64,000 bases of DNA from Chloroflexi bacterium AL-N1 (GCA_013122435.1 WYDT01000020.1:1-64000), one strand, 5' to 3'. Shown: positions 1 through 9,208, counted from the first letter of the stretch. Notes: generated by a model from the letters alone, not told the origin. Program-made: numbers and translations.

Positions 1-2075
1 GCCTGGAGCATATCGAGCGCTTCCGCACCACGTACCTCACCGACGATAATGCGGTCGGGACGCATACGCAGTGCGTTGCGAACGAGCTGACGGATAGTTA
101 CTTCACCTTCCCCAAAATGGTCTGGTGGACGACTTTCTAAGCCCAATACATGATCACTGTTCTGCCCAATCCGTAATTCGGCTGTATCCTCGATAGTAAT
201 CAGACGCTCACGCTGGAGATTAATCTGGTTGGCAATGGCACCGAGAAGAGTTGTTTTTCCTCCACCGGTTCCTCCAGAGATGAGAATGTTGCGTTTCGAG
301 CGCACACACGCCCGAAGGAAATCTGCCATATCAGGCGTTAAACTGCCAATTTTCATGAGGCTTTCGAGGGTGAAAGGTGTATGGCTGAAGCGTCGTATCG
401 TGAGCACTGGTCCGACCAATGAAATGGGGTCAATCACAGCATTGATACGTCCACCACCAGGAAAACGATCATCGTCTGGCAGTGTTGCATCAACTGTTGG
501 TGTCAATTCATCCAGCCGTCGGTCGAGTGGCGCGATGATCGTATTAATGACATTTAAAAGGTGTGTATTATCGCGAAAACAAATTTCGGGCGCTGCACGC
601 AGTTGCCCATGTTCTTCAATCCAGACATTGTGTGGTCCGTTGACCATAATCTCAGTAATAGCCGGATTCCCCAGTATGTCAGGGCTAAGTGTATCGCGGA
701 GATAGGTAGATTTAAAAAGATGATTTAAGCTACCTGGTTTGGGCTCAATCTTGGCAAGATTACTTGGGACAGCTCCGGTTGCAGTGAATTCACCAATCAG
801 TTCACCATCATCGCTAACACCCCGATGATACACAAAGATATCGCGTAAAATAATCTCGCCGTGGCGTACCCCCTGAACCTCGGAAACTCTTACGATTTTG
901 CGTTTCCCATTAGGTAGTCGTTCCTGCTGAATGATAATATCAAGTGCACTAACAAGTTGCTCGCGAATCGTCGTTAATGGTAGTTCCTGTGCGCCCTCGG
1001 CCCACATTACCATCGTTTCCAAACGACTGAAAGCGTCGCGCGGGGTATTGGCATGCACGGTGGTCATTGATCCTTCGTGGCCGGTATTCATAGCCTGGAG
1101 CATATCGAGCGCTTCCGCACCACGTACCTCACCGACGATAATGCGGTTTGGCCGCATACGCAGCGAGTTGCGAACGAGCTGTCGAATGGTAATTTCACCC
1201 TGTCCTTCAACGTTGGGGGGACGTGCTTCCATCCGTGCGACGTGGGGATGTGTACGGTAGAAGCGCAATTCAGCCGAGTCTTCAATGGTGACAATACGTT
1301 CCTCATTAGGAATAAACGATGCCAGCACATTCAACAGCGTTGTTTTACCGCTACCTGTACCACCACTGACGAGAATGTTACGTTTTGCCATAACACACGC
1401 TTTGAGGAAATTGAACATTTGCGGCGTAAGTGTCTCCATCTCCAACAGGTCATTGGTTGTGAATGGTGCTTGGCGAAAGCGTCGAATAGTCAATAGTGCG
1501 CCGTCGACTGCCAGTGGGCTGATAACAGCATTTACACGACTACCATCACGGAGACGGGCATCGACCATGGGTACACTTTCATCAACTCGGCGTCCCAGTG
1601 GTGCGACGATACGATCAATGACATGGAGCAAGTGGTCACGACTCTCAAACCAGACTTCTGGAGCTGCATAGAGCAAACCATTACGTTCAACAAAGACACG
1701 TGCAATGCCAGCACTGTCTTCCTCATGGCGCTTCACCCAGTTCACCATAATTTCGGTAATACTTGGATCGCGCATCAATGCTTCAATTGGCCCCAGACCA
1801 ATGGTCTCATCCAAAATGAAATTGATGAGTTCAGCACGATCACGACCGGAGATGACACGTCCCTCTTCGAGAAGCATCCCGTTGACTAAACCATCAATAC
1901 GAGAACGTAGTGCTGCTGTGGGGAGGCTAACTAATTGGTTAAGGTTATCCTCTTTAAGCAAGCGATCACGATAATGGCGTGCAAGTTGAGTGATGGGATT
2001 GCTTCTATGTAGAATCTCATAATCTGAAATGAGACGGGCTTTATCAACAGTACCAAGTTTTTCTAAAACAGCCAT
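1..2075 (-). CDS. Tandem-fused CpaF/TadA secretion ATPase (two VirB11-type domains), C-terminus beyond window
   Basis: CpaF/TadA ATPases hydrolyse ATP at the inner membrane to drive assembly of Flp/Tad pili. I translated the minus strand codon by codon from ATG at 2075 and met no stop before base 1, so at least 691 residues form one frame. Two ATPase domains follow each other. The first has Walker A GGTGSGKTT (Lys at about 244) and later MRPNRIIVGEVRGAEALDM. The second has Walker A GGTGGGKTT (Lys at about 607) and MRPDRIIVGEVRGAEALDM. The first copy carries the usual N-terminal helical part of CpaF. The second begins almost directly at the ITEIMVNGP segment, so it lacks about 70 N-terminal residues. 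Both copies look catalytically complete. A start at ATG 2075 is preceded by GGGAG. It is the last gene of the minus-strand pilus operon visible here, 295 bp after the pseudokinase gene. Ordinary CpaF has one domain of about 400-500 residues. Confidence 0.9.
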   Translation of the reverse strand, partial: MAVLEKLGTVDKARLISDYEILHRSNPITQLARHYRDRLLKEDNLNQLVSLPTAALRSRIDGLVNGMLLEEGRVISGRDRAELINFILDETIGLGPIEALMRDPSITEIMVNWVKRHEEDSAGIARVFVERNGLLYAAPEVWFESRDHLLHVIDRIVAPLGRRVDESVPMVDARLRDGSRVNAVISPLAVDGALLTIRRFRQAPFTTNDLLEMETLTPQMFNFLKACVMAKRNILVSGGTGSGKTTLLNVLASFIPNEERIVTIEDSAELRFYRTHPHVARMEARPPNVEGQGEITIRQLVRNSLRMRPNRIIVGEVRGAEALDMLQAMNTGHEGSMTTVHANTPRDAFSRLETMVMWAEGAQELPLTTIREQLVSALDIIIQQERLPNGKRKIVRVSEVQGVRHGEIILRDIFVYHRGVSDDGELIGEFTATGAVPSNLAKIEPKPGSLNHLFKSTYLRDTLSPDILGNPAITEIMVNGPHNVWIEEHGQLRAAPEICFRDNTHLLNVINTIIAPLDRRLDELTPTVDATLPDDDRFPGGGRINAVIDPISLVGPVLTIRRFSHTPFTLESLMKIGSLTPDMADFLRACVRSKRNILISGGTGGGKTTLLGAIANQINLQRERLITIEDTAELRIGQNSDHVLGLESRPPDHFGEGEVTIRQLVRNALRMRPDRIIVGEVRGAEALDMLQ

Positions 2076-2370
2076 ATATTCGCTCCCTTATCCATGGATA
2101 GTCATACACATCAATAGATATGCATTTAGTGTAGTCGTTACAGTTTCGGAAATGAATAGGTATTTGTAAGGAATGTGTAACAGATAGCAGTAGGTGTAAC
2201 AAAAGTGGAAACGTGTTGTGGAAGGATAATGAAGCGTTGTTGCATAGATGGTCTTGTGTGTTAAAGCTGTTTTTCTAAGGTGTTCGCGGGTCATATAATA
2301 TACCAAGAGAATGACAGAAAACAGGTGCTATACGACCCGCGGTTTTATAGTTAATTGTAGGTACCATCTG
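2076..2370. other. Intergenic gap inside the pilus locus with a long-range inverted repeat
   Basis: No convincing gene is seen between the pseudokinase and the double CpaF. An inverted repeat CGCGGGTC (near 2285) and GACCCGCGG (near 2334) could close a large stem-loop with about 41 bases in the loop. It has no T-run, so a terminator role is doubtful. A separate promoter for cpaF may lie here. Confidence 0.4.
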
Positions 2371-3990
2371 CTACTGATCGGAGGCTATTGCTGCAATAGC
2401 AGGACTGTCGCTCTTCGCAGGGGCATGATCGGCAATGTTGGCGTTATGATTGCTAGTTAGCACTGCATAACGTAGATTCGGTAGATTACCTAACCATTCG
2501 CGAGATACCTGGATATTGATAGTATCTCCATCGATACTGATTGTTGCGATGCCCACATTTTGCCATGTGTCATCTGTCCACTGCAGGAGTGCCGCTGATT
2601 CAAACCCACTTCGATACAACAATGTATAATCGGCGCCAAGTTCAGACCATGGTGTATTACGATTACCAGTATCTGTATTACTATCAGTATCAAGGAAGAC
2701 CTGGTAGGTTCCCTGGCTGTATTGATTATATATTTGACCGACTACTACAATCTCGGTCTGTAATTGATCGTCGCTAATAGCTGTACGTGCACGGATGACA
2801 TCAATATTTGCGTCTGGAACATCCTCTGCTGCGAGTGTTAAGGTACCTTCTGGCACCGGTTGTGCTGTTGCCGTTGGTAATGGCGTTGGAACACTCGTGG
2901 GTATGGTTGTGGTGTGCTCGACGTGTGCTACACGGTCCTGTCCTTCCACTGTATTGGCCTTTGGTTCTTCGTCACCTACCATTTGGCCGAGTACAATGAT
3001 CCCTATAATCAAACAAAATCCCGCGACTTTGAGCATGATACTTACTGGTTTGGGAATCGACCAGCCACGACGTTTGATTGGCAGTTCAGTAGTCGGAAGT
3101 GTGATAGGTGCATTGCAGAGAGGGCAACGTTCAGTAGGCAGAATTTCGCCATGGCACCGTGGGCAAACAATCATCTGAGATTGTTCATGCGCCAGTAACT
3201 GCTCTTGTATAGGTATTAATGCATTACGTAATTCTCCAATCCCTGTCGGTCGTTGGTTGGGTGCTTTCACAAGACATTGTCTGACCAGCGTGACAAGTTC
3301 CTCCGGTAGATCTGAGCGAACATGTGCTAGATCCGTTGGCTCATCAGATAGATGCTTGATGGCTAACTCGGCAATATTGGAACCCACAAATGGTGTTTGT
3401 CCAGTGAGCAGTTCATACGCAATAATGCCCCATGAATACACATCACCAGCAACAGTTGGTGGTTGTCCAGAGCTATGTTCTGGTGCCAGGTAGGCTGCTT
3501 CCGTTAACGTTAGTGGCTCAGTGGTGGCTGTTTCACCGACGCCATGGAGGTTCATCAATTTCAGTTTGCCTGAGCGATCAACCCAGAATGCGTAGGGACG
3601 CAAACGCCCCCACGCCAGTTCACGATGGTGGAGAATCTCAACAATGTCGAGAATCTGCAATAGGACGTCGAGTGCCGCTGTGACACCAAAACTGGCCTCA
3701 TTGATAAATTCTGCTAAAGATCGTTCAGATGGTCCATCCAGCACCAGAAAGAAATACTTATCTGTCCAGCCTTGATCAAGCAGTGTGGCAATTCGCCGAT
3801 GATTGAGTTGCTCAATCAGTGCTGCTTCTGTCTGGAGTCCGGCAATAGCAGCCATGTTATCGCATGTAGCAAGTCGAAGCGTTACTTCATGGCTACCGGC
3901 AAAACCACGATAAAATCCTTCACCCAGGTTTGATAAAGCTGGTCCGACCCGATAACTCTGCTGACTTGATCCACTGGTCAATAGTTCCAT
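2371..3990 (-). CDS. Membrane-anchored pseudokinase with zinc ribbon and extracytoplasmic C-terminal domain
   Basis: The first ~260 residues follow the fold of a Hanks-type Ser/Thr protein kinase: the APE motif is present (YLAPEHSSGQPP), followed by GDVYSWGIIAYELLTGQTPF. The catalytic elements are missing. The VAIK lysine is replaced (VTLRL), the HRDLKP loop reads AWGRLRP, and DFG reads NLH. It should therefore bind rather than phosphorylate, if it acts at all. A double CxxC zinc ribbon (CPRC...CPLC, about 273-292) follows, then one membrane segment (about 315-338), a Thr/Pro linker and a ~180-residue outer domain of unknown fold rich in Asp/Thr. I chose ATG 3990, preceded by GAGAGG, over the longer frame that would overlap cpaE by 260 bp; the gene begins 10 bp after the cpaE stop. 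It sits between cpaE and cpaF, so a regulatory or scaffolding role in pilus assembly is inferred. Confidence 0.85.
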   Translation of the reverse strand: MELLTSGSSQQSYRVGPALSNLGEGFYRGFAGSHEVTLRLATCDNMAAIAGLQTEAALIEQLNHRRIATLLDQGWTDKYFFLVLDGPSERSLAEFINEASFGVTAALDVLLQILDIVEILHHRELAWGRLRPYAFWVDRSGKLKLMNLHGVGETATTEPLTLTEAAYLAPEHSSGQPPTVAGDVYSWGIIAYELLTGQTPFVGSNIAELAIKHLSDEPTDLAHVRSDLPEELVTLVRQCLVKAPNQRPTGIGELRNALIPIQEQLLAHEQSQMIVCPRCHGEILPTERCPLCNAPITLPTTELPIKRRGWSIPKPVSIMLKVAGFCLIIGIIVLGQMVGDEEPKANTVEGQDRVAHVEHTTTIPTSVPTPLPTATAQPVPEGTLTLAAEDVPDANIDVIRARTAISDDQLQTEIVVVGQIYNQYSQGTYQVFLDTDSNTDTGNRNTPWSELGADYTLLYRSGFESAALLQWTDDTWQNVGIATISIDGDTINIQVSREWLGNLPNLRYAVLTSNHNANIADHAPAKSDSPAIAAIASDQ

Positions 3991-4000
3991 GGCAACCTCT

Positions 4001-5365
4001 CTATGCGGCCCGCGCAATCGGTGTATGGGTAGTGATCTGAGCTGCGAATTGCTGGAGTGCACGTGTAATAGGGTGTGCTGACCCTGCTTCTGTGACAAGT
4101 GCTCCCGAGTTAATAAAGGGTTGTAGGGAGCTAAAATCAGCAGGGATTTCGCCAAGCAGTTCGTAGCCAGTAAAGAGACTACGCACATCGTCTGTGCGGA
4201 TTTCGGCGCGTCGTGTTGTGCGATTGAGTACGTAAGCAACTTTTTCACGGCTAATGCCAAGTTCAGATAATAAGGTCATTGATGCTCGTGTGGCACGGAT
4301 GCTGGGAACATCGGGTGTACATACCAAAACAATGAGATCTGATAAATCGAGTGCTGTCAGGGTCGTATCATCAATTTTTGCAGCTGTATCAACAACCACA
4401 TAATGATAGTTGCGACGCAGGGACTGGAGTGTACGACGGGCGAGTACCGATACGACCTGTTTGACCTTCTCTTGTTTCAAGAGAAGTTCCAGAAATTCGG
4501 TTTGGCCCTCATGCACATTGACTGCTTGTTCATCACGAATTTGCACGAGTATATCGTCGATTAGATTTGCACGATCGTCTTCTAATAAATCACGTTGCAA
4601 AAGATCGCGAGTAAACTCTGTGCGCTCCATATCAAGTGGGGCCGACAGCATACGTAATCCATCAGTGACAAGCGGGGCAATACTTTCGAGATCGCTGCGA
4701 TTGATTGTATCCAAGACGGGTATCAGATCAAGCACTGATTGGTTGGCAACATGACCTACAAAGGCATCCAGGCTCCCAAAGTGCCAGTTGAAATCGGCCA
4801 GCATCACGCGCTGCCGTTCTTCCTGAGTGGCCAGTAGTGCGGCAAGGTTTGCTGCGATGGTGCTTTTCCCAACACCACCTTTGAGACTAAACAGAGTAAT
4901 GATACGACCGATACCCCCACCAATTCCACTGATCCGCTCTTGGATGAGGTTATATGCCTGCATGACACTATCGATTACGGCTTGGAAACGTAGATCAGCA
5001 TAGGGTGGCTCGACGTGAATGACGTCACATACACCCATATCCAGTGCAAGGTGTAGATAATCAGGGTTGTTGTATCGAGAAGACTGCGCGAGAATAATTG
5101 GCGCAATTCGTGGATAGACATGGATGGCTTCTCTGCAGATATCGAGGACGTTTTCCCCAGTTAGTCCGTCAGTAATGAGTAATATGTCAGGTGCCTGGTT
5201 TTTCAAGACTTCCATACACTCGCGCCCACTAGCCACATTTCCGATAGGCATTGTCTCATTGCCCTGTTCGAGGAAAGCCCAGAGTCGTTCGGTTAACATC
5301 GGGTCATGACTTGCTATTAAAACCCGTATTTTCTTTTGTAACTGCCAATCTAAGCTGGTTAACAT
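4001..5365 (-). CDS. cpaE: CpaE-like pilus assembly ATPase (receiver-like + ParA/MinD domain)
   Basis: CpaE/TadZ proteins localise the Tad pilus machinery to a cell site. The 454-residue product has an N-terminal response-regulator-like domain (about 14-130; VLIASHDPMLTERL, DILLITDG) without the usual acidic phospho-acceptor pattern, then a ParA/MinD ATPase domain with the deviant Walker A FSLKGGVGKSTIAANLA at about 156-172, including the signature lysine before GGVGK. A later segment, YVVVDTAAKIDD, is the Walker B region. Start ATG 5365 follows AGGTAGG. It lies 4 bp after cpaB and 10 bp before the pseudokinase, so the three genes are probably cotranscribed. Confidence 0.88.
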   Translation of the reverse strand: MLTSLDWQLQKKIRVLIASHDPMLTERLWAFLEQGNETMPIGNVASGRECMEVLKNQAPDILLITDGLTGENVLDICREAIHVYPRIAPIILAQSSRYNNPDYLHLALDMGVCDVIHVEPPYADLRFQAVIDSVMQAYNLIQERISGIGGGIGRIITLFSLKGGVGKSTIAANLAALLATQEERQRVMLADFNWHFGSLDAFVGHVANQSVLDLIPVLDTINRSDLESIAPLVTDGLRMLSAPLDMERTEFTRDLLQRDLLEDDRANLIDDILVQIRDEQAVNVHEGQTEFLELLLKQEKVKQVVSVLARRTLQSLRRNYHYVVVDTAAKIDDTTLTALDLSDLIVLVCTPDVPSIRATRASMTLLSELGISREKVAYVLNRTTRRAEIRTDDVRSLFTGYELLGEIPADFSSLQPFINSGALVTEAGSAHPITRALQQFAAQITTHTPIARAA

Positions 5366-5369
5366 TGTA

Positions 5370-6236
5370 TTACCTACCTAATCCTGTGCTACTGCTCTGT
5401 GGTGCAGGGACGACTTTTTCTGCGTTGGATGGGAAATCATTGCCAATAAACTGAATCGGCTCGGTGTGTGGTGTACTGTCGTCATCTAGCCGTCGAATAA
5501 CGAGACGCAGTTCGTCGGCAAAATTCTCGGCGTGTGTGACGAGGAGAACTTCTTCTTTGGTAAGTTCCAAGGTTACAAAGTGGGTTGATGCCAATCTTAC
5601 GGCACCATTTGATCCCGCAGGCAGATAAGTCTGTCCACCGGTACCCCCTTGAGCAGGGAGTAGATTATTGACAGCGAGAATTTTGACGTTCTGGAGGAGA
5701 ATCTCAGTCGTCGGTTCATTCTGTTTACTTTGGTAGGACACCACAATATCAACAAAATTACCTTGCCGTACACTATTGCCAACACTGGTGATCTGGTTGA
5801 CACCAATAGTCAGCGCCTGTTTACCATCCTCCAGCCCAGCATTCTTATTCACCATATTCTGCTGAATATATTCGCCGGGAGAAATATCAATCATGGCTGT
5901 TGTTGTGCCATCGGCAATATCCTGCACATCAAAAATATATGTAGGAGCAAGATATTTCACCGGCAATTCAGTGATGGTCAACATATCTGGTGTAATAAGT
6001 GATCGTGCTGGAATAACTTCTGCTGCTACAACAACCTGTTGTTTGGTGCCAACCTCAGCCGCAAGCTGATTGAGGTACATGGAAGCTGCCATGCCAGCGA
6101 GTAGGGCTAACACCCCAGCAATGAGACTTAAAATCCATCCCTTGCGTCGTGTTTTACCAGGATCAACGACCTGCTTTGGTGGTGAGGTGGTCTGCTTGGG
6201 GGGAGCAGATCCCTGTTGGGGAAGTGAGACGCTCAT
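5370..6236 (-). CDS. cpaB: CpaB-like Flp pilus assembly protein (SAF domain)
   Basis: CpaB/RcpC is a periplasmic or envelope component of the Tad secretion channel. This 288-residue product has a Pro/Gln-rich N-terminus, one membrane segment (about 35-57), then an SAF domain starting with VVVAAEVIPARSLITPDML and ISPGEYIQQNMV, the fold shared by CpaB and FlgA. The following region (SVRQGNFVDIVVSY...ILLQNVKILAV) matches the RcpC-type domain. Its ATG directly abuts the TAG of the upstream DegV-like gene and is preceded by GAGGAGG, which indicates coupled translation. Confidence 0.88.
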   Translation of the reverse strand: MSVSLPQQGSAPPKQTTSPPKQVVDPGKTRRKGWILSLIAGVLALLAGMAASMYLNQLAAEVGTKQQVVVAAEVIPARSLITPDMLTITELPVKYLAPTYIFDVQDIADGTTTAMIDISPGEYIQQNMVNKNAGLEDGKQALTIGVNQITSVGNSVRQGNFVDIVVSYQSKQNEPTTEILLQNVKILAVNNLLPAQGGTGGQTYLPAGSNGAVRLASTHFVTLELTKEEVLLVTHAENFADELRLVIRRLDDDSTPHTEPIQFIGNDFPSNAEKVVPAPQSSSTGLGR

Positions 6237-7262
6237 CTAAAGTCCTCCTCTTTGCCGCAGGCCACGCACAAGTGCTGGCACTGTTCGGTCAATACGACGA
6301 ATAATTTCGACGATGCGATTGATCTCTGACTCATTTGGAAGTACGGTTAGTTCAATGCATCCATGCGGGAAGATGGATGTGAAGGCTAACCCGCCAGGAT
6401 CAATTTCAAAGGGTGCTTTTTGCATAAGGGCACGCACTTTATTAAGCCGCCCTAGTAATCGCGTATTGTTGGTTCGCACAATGTTAGGATCTTGATTGCC
6501 AAAGAGCCCTTCTGGGCTAAATAATTCTTGCAGTGCGTGTCGACTCCGACTCAGGCAGGTGAAAAGGCCGTCAGCAGATTGATCAAGCTCCCATATTTGC
6601 TCTGTTCCCCGCAAGCTGTTCTTGGGCAGCCGTGTTGCACTACGTGTATTGGCAATCGGGCCGCTACGAGTGGTGACATAATAGCTCTTGAGCATTGATT
6701 GTGTGCGATCTATCAAGGTAAGTAATTGTTGTAAGGTCATCCCCTTTGCGGCGCCTCGTGCAGCGATCTGCACGAGGAATTCAAACCCTGCTCCAACTGC
6801 CCCCAGTTCACACACAGCGACGCGTGGGGGATGCTCGCGTGTACTTTGGGGACCCGCCAACAAAATGCTGCGGGCTGCAAGTGCAAAGTGAACGGCATCG
6901 TCAAACCGCAACGGTTGATGGATGGCCAAAATACTGAGTCCTTCGTTTAACACCTGTTCGTAAGACTGGGCCAAGCCACCAAGCGTATGTAGTGCAGGCA
7001 CAACGCGACGGGGTGGTTGTGTCCAGCAGCTATGGTGTAATGTTTGTTCGGCGTTCAATATTACTTGTTGGCTATCAACTTTGGCCATACGTGGTATGAC
7101 CACGATGCCCAACTGTTGTGCAATATGTGGTGCAATCTCGCAGTATGCGTCGATAGCAATGACGACTTGTCGACGAATTGGGGCAGTCGTGGGTACGGTC
7201 GATTGAACGGGACCCGGCGGAACGGTACTGATTGATACTGCTGGTTCTGCTACTACGCTCAT
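6237..7262 (-). CDS. DegV-like protein within the Tad pilus operon
   Basis: The 341-residue product has a Ser/Thr/Pro-rich N-terminus and then a region that follows the DegV fatty-acid-binding fold: VVIAIDAYCEIAPHIAQQLG then IVVIPRM, a substrate-loop region, SILAIHQPLRFDDAVHFALAA, VAVCELGAVGAGFEFLVQIA and GMTLQQLLTLIDR. The usual DegV serine contacts are not obvious, and the last ~130 residues do not match anything I recognise. Family assignment is from pattern only. The start ATG 7262 follows GGAG. It is translationally coupled to cpaB downstream and 17 bp after the prepilin peptidase. Its position suggests a pilus-related role, which is inference. Confidence 0.6.
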   Translation of the reverse strand: MSVVAEPAVSISTVPPGPVQSTVPTTAPIRRQVVIAIDAYCEIAPHIAQQLGIVVIPRMAKVDSQQVILNAEQTLHHSCWTQPPRRVVPALHTLGGLAQSYEQVLNEGLSILAIHQPLRFDDAVHFALAARSILLAGPQSTREHPPRVAVCELGAVGAGFEFLVQIAARGAAKGMTLQQLLTLIDRTQSMLKSYYVTTRSGPIANTRSATRLPKNSLRGTEQIWELDQSADGLFTCLSRSRHALQELFSPEGLFGNQDPNIVRTNNTRLLGRLNKVRALMQKAPFEIDPGGLAFTSIFPHGCIELTVLPNESEINRIVEIIRRIDRTVPALVRGLRQRGGL

Positions 7263-7279
7263 AATAAACTCTCCGTATC

Positions 7280-7735
7280 CTACACGCCATATTGCCAGAG
7301 AATGGTAAGTGTTCCCATAATGACACTGCCAAGGGCGAGAAATGGCGCAAATGCCACTTTACTGCGTATCTTGAGTCGCCCAAGGATTAGTCCGATAGAG
7401 GCATAAACGAGAGCAATAAGATAGGTTACTAAAATTGCCCAGAATGCGGTTGGCATGCCAAGTATGAGACCAAGAAAGAATGCCAGTTTCACATCACCGC
7501 CACCGATGGTACGTTTACCGAGCACCAATGATGGGATCAACATGATGCCGCACATAATGAGTCCGCCAAGGAGGAGAGACCCACGTTCTGGCCGAATCAT
7601 GGCAACTGTAAAGGCTACTGCCAGTGCTGGAAACATAACACGATTGGGAATACGTCGTTCGCGAATGTCTGTAAATGACACATATATCAATACAGGAATC
7701 GCGAGTATGAGTGAAATAATTTCCAGGTACTCCAT
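7280..7735 (-). CDS. Prepilin peptidase, A24 family (CpaA/TadV type)
   Basis: This integral membrane aspartic protease would cleave the leader of Flp prepilins. The 151-residue length matches the short CpaA/TadV type, which lacks the N-methyltransferase domain. Both catalytic aspartates are visible: D23 in SFTDIRERRIPNRV and D81 in GKRTIGGGDVKLA, the GxGD motif. About five to six hydrophobic segments cover the rest. The start ATG 7735 is preceded by GGAAGG. No Flp prepilin gene itself is visible in the window, so the substrate is probably encoded beyond the left edge or elsewhere. Confidence 0.9.
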   Translation of the reverse strand: MEYLEIISLILAIPVLIYVSFTDIRERRIPNRVMFPALAVAFTVAMIRPERGSLLLGGLIMCGIMLIPSLVLGKRTIGGGDVKLAFFLGLILGMPTAFWAILVTYLIALVYASIGLILGRLKIRSKVAFAPFLALGSVIMGTLTILWQYGV

Positions 7736-7740
7736 TTGTA

Positions 7741-8163
7741 TTACCTTCCTGCACGGCGAACGGTTGAGAATTGGGCCGTTGAGTTGTTATTGTGTGAGGG
7801 CAATCGTGCTGCGATCAACCCACCCAGTGCCCCCATAATGGCAAATGTGCCAAAGAGAAAGAGAACACCAAAGAGATTGAGATCTGCAGGCGTACGGGCA
7901 ACGGTGGCAGCGAGTGAGATAATTGCACAGACAAGTGCGGTAGCCAGGCTATTCAAAAATAGGCCTTCCTGAGCACGCCATCCTGTGACAAAGGCACCAA
8001 CAACAATACACAGTTCGACCAGTGCAACGGCAGCCCAACTAAGGGTTAATCCAAGCGGTACCATCACAACCAGTGTCAAGAGAACTTGTAAACTGACAGC
8101 GATTAATACACCAATGAGTACGGCTTTCCATTGAATAACATCAAGCCAATCTTGTTGATACAT
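7741..8163 (-). CDS. Small polytopic membrane protein, first gene of the pilus operon
   Basis: The 140-residue product has four predicted membrane segments (about 15-36, 40-60, 70-92 and 98-120) and a short polar tail rich in Asn/Ser/Arg. I do not recognise the family; the layout resembles small four-TM bacterial proteins of the TIGR04086 kind, but no signature residue confirms this. It ends 5 bp before the prepilin peptidase start and is preceded by AGGAGGCC. It is probably the promoter-proximal gene of the operon. Confidence 0.7.
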   Translation of the reverse strand: MYQQDWLDVIQWKAVLIGVLIAVSLQVLLTLVVMVPLGLTLSWAAVALVELCIVVGAFVTGWRAQEGLFLNSLATALVCAIISLAATVARTPADLNLFGVLFLFGTFAIMGALGGLIAARLPSHNNNSTAQFSTVRRAGR

Positions 8164-8746
8164 AATCAGGCCTCCTATGATGTTCTTACCTTCTTGTTAC
8201 AAATCAATGTGGTATTTAAATCATCTGGTAACAAGTGTATACAATGGTTCGTTACTTGCCTAGGCGTATTTGTAACGTTCATGTAAATCATTACCTGGGC
8301 GTGACAAGTAGGTGCTATAGGGAGAGATGTGGTGTGTTCATACTTAGAGCATTAGGTATAGTTGTGTCGTTACATAATGTCTTGTGTAGTGTTTTTTTGG
8401 CAGCCGATTAAAACTTGAGACTATGGCTTTCCAATGACATAGATTATTTTCTGGCAAGCACAACCATAAATAACTATTACTGTGACTCCCGACTACATAA
8501 GTAGTCAGCAACAGTAGCTAGATGCAAGAGACTTTTGAGAGCTTTGTAGCAAGCACTGCTGCTCAAAAGCACATGGCAGGATATGTAACACTTTAGGGAG
8601 CAGTACAACGATCGATTGAGTACTTTGAAGAGATAGCGCTCATTTGGTCATCGTATGTTTCGGAACGTTGTTGTGCTTCCTGTATATTAGTGGTGAGGTG
8701 TAAGAAGTGAGGAGATACAGCCATAGAGAATACTGTATGGGGCGTC
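8164..8746. other. Intergenic region upstream of the pilus operon
   Basis: About 580 bp of AT-rich sequence without a supportable gene. It should hold the minus-strand promoter of the pilus operon close to 8164 and the 3' end of the PDZ gene. I see no clear terminator or repeat. Confidence 0.4.
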
Positions 8747-9208
8747 TTAGATATCAGCCGGTGGTTCAACTCGTGCAGTGTAATACACACCAAGATACGG
8801 GTTTGGGGCGGTTGTTGGTGAGGTAGTCAGCTGTACTGTTACATCGAGAGGTTCCTGATCTCGCAGCACACTGAGACGTACAACATCGCCAGACGTATAG
8901 TCTTCAATGGAGGCATGGAGATCTGATGCCCCCTCTACGTGATCTCCATCGACAGCAACAATAAGATCGCCTCGTTGGACGCCTGCGCGGTCGGCTGGGC
9001 CATCACGTTCCAGCCGGACGACAAGTACACCGAGAGGAGGAAGGGTGTTTTGACTTACTGCAGTACCAAAATCGGCTTGTGCAGCACGCTGGGCCATATC
9101 CTGCCCCGCATACCAGCCACCGAGACCACTGATTAAACTACACCAGGCACATATAATAGTAGCGCCGAGACTCAGACCCACTAGCCATCCTCGTCGCTTG
9201 CGTTCCAT
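8747..9208 (-). CDS. Membrane-anchored single-PDZ protein
   Basis: The 153-residue protein has an N-terminal membrane anchor (about 8-30; LVGLSLGATIICAWCSLISG) and one PDZ domain (about 55-130) with the ligand-loop sequence PPLGVLVVRLERDGPADRAG and QRGDLIVAVDGDHVEGASDL. PDZ domains bind C-terminal peptides. No protease domain is attached, unlike DegP/HtrA, so it may be an adaptor outside the membrane. The start ATG 9208 follows GGAG. It is divergent from the Hsp20 gene. Confidence 0.8.
   Translation of the reverse strand: MERKRRGWLVGLSLGATIICAWCSLISGLGGWYAGQDMAQRAAQADFGTAVSQNTLPPLGVLVVRLERDGPADRAGVQRGDLIVAVDGDHVEGASDLHASIEDYTSGDVVRLSVLRDQEPLDVTVQLTTSPTTAPNPYLGVYYTARVEPPADI

Noticed and set aside
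2795..3178. Long plus-strand frames opposite the pseudokinase and cpaE
   Set aside because: They are shadows of the minus-strand genes, low in complexity and without start signals.
8593..8793. 66-residue minus-strand frame
   Set aside because: It overlaps the PDZ gene in another frame and has no ribosome site or family features.
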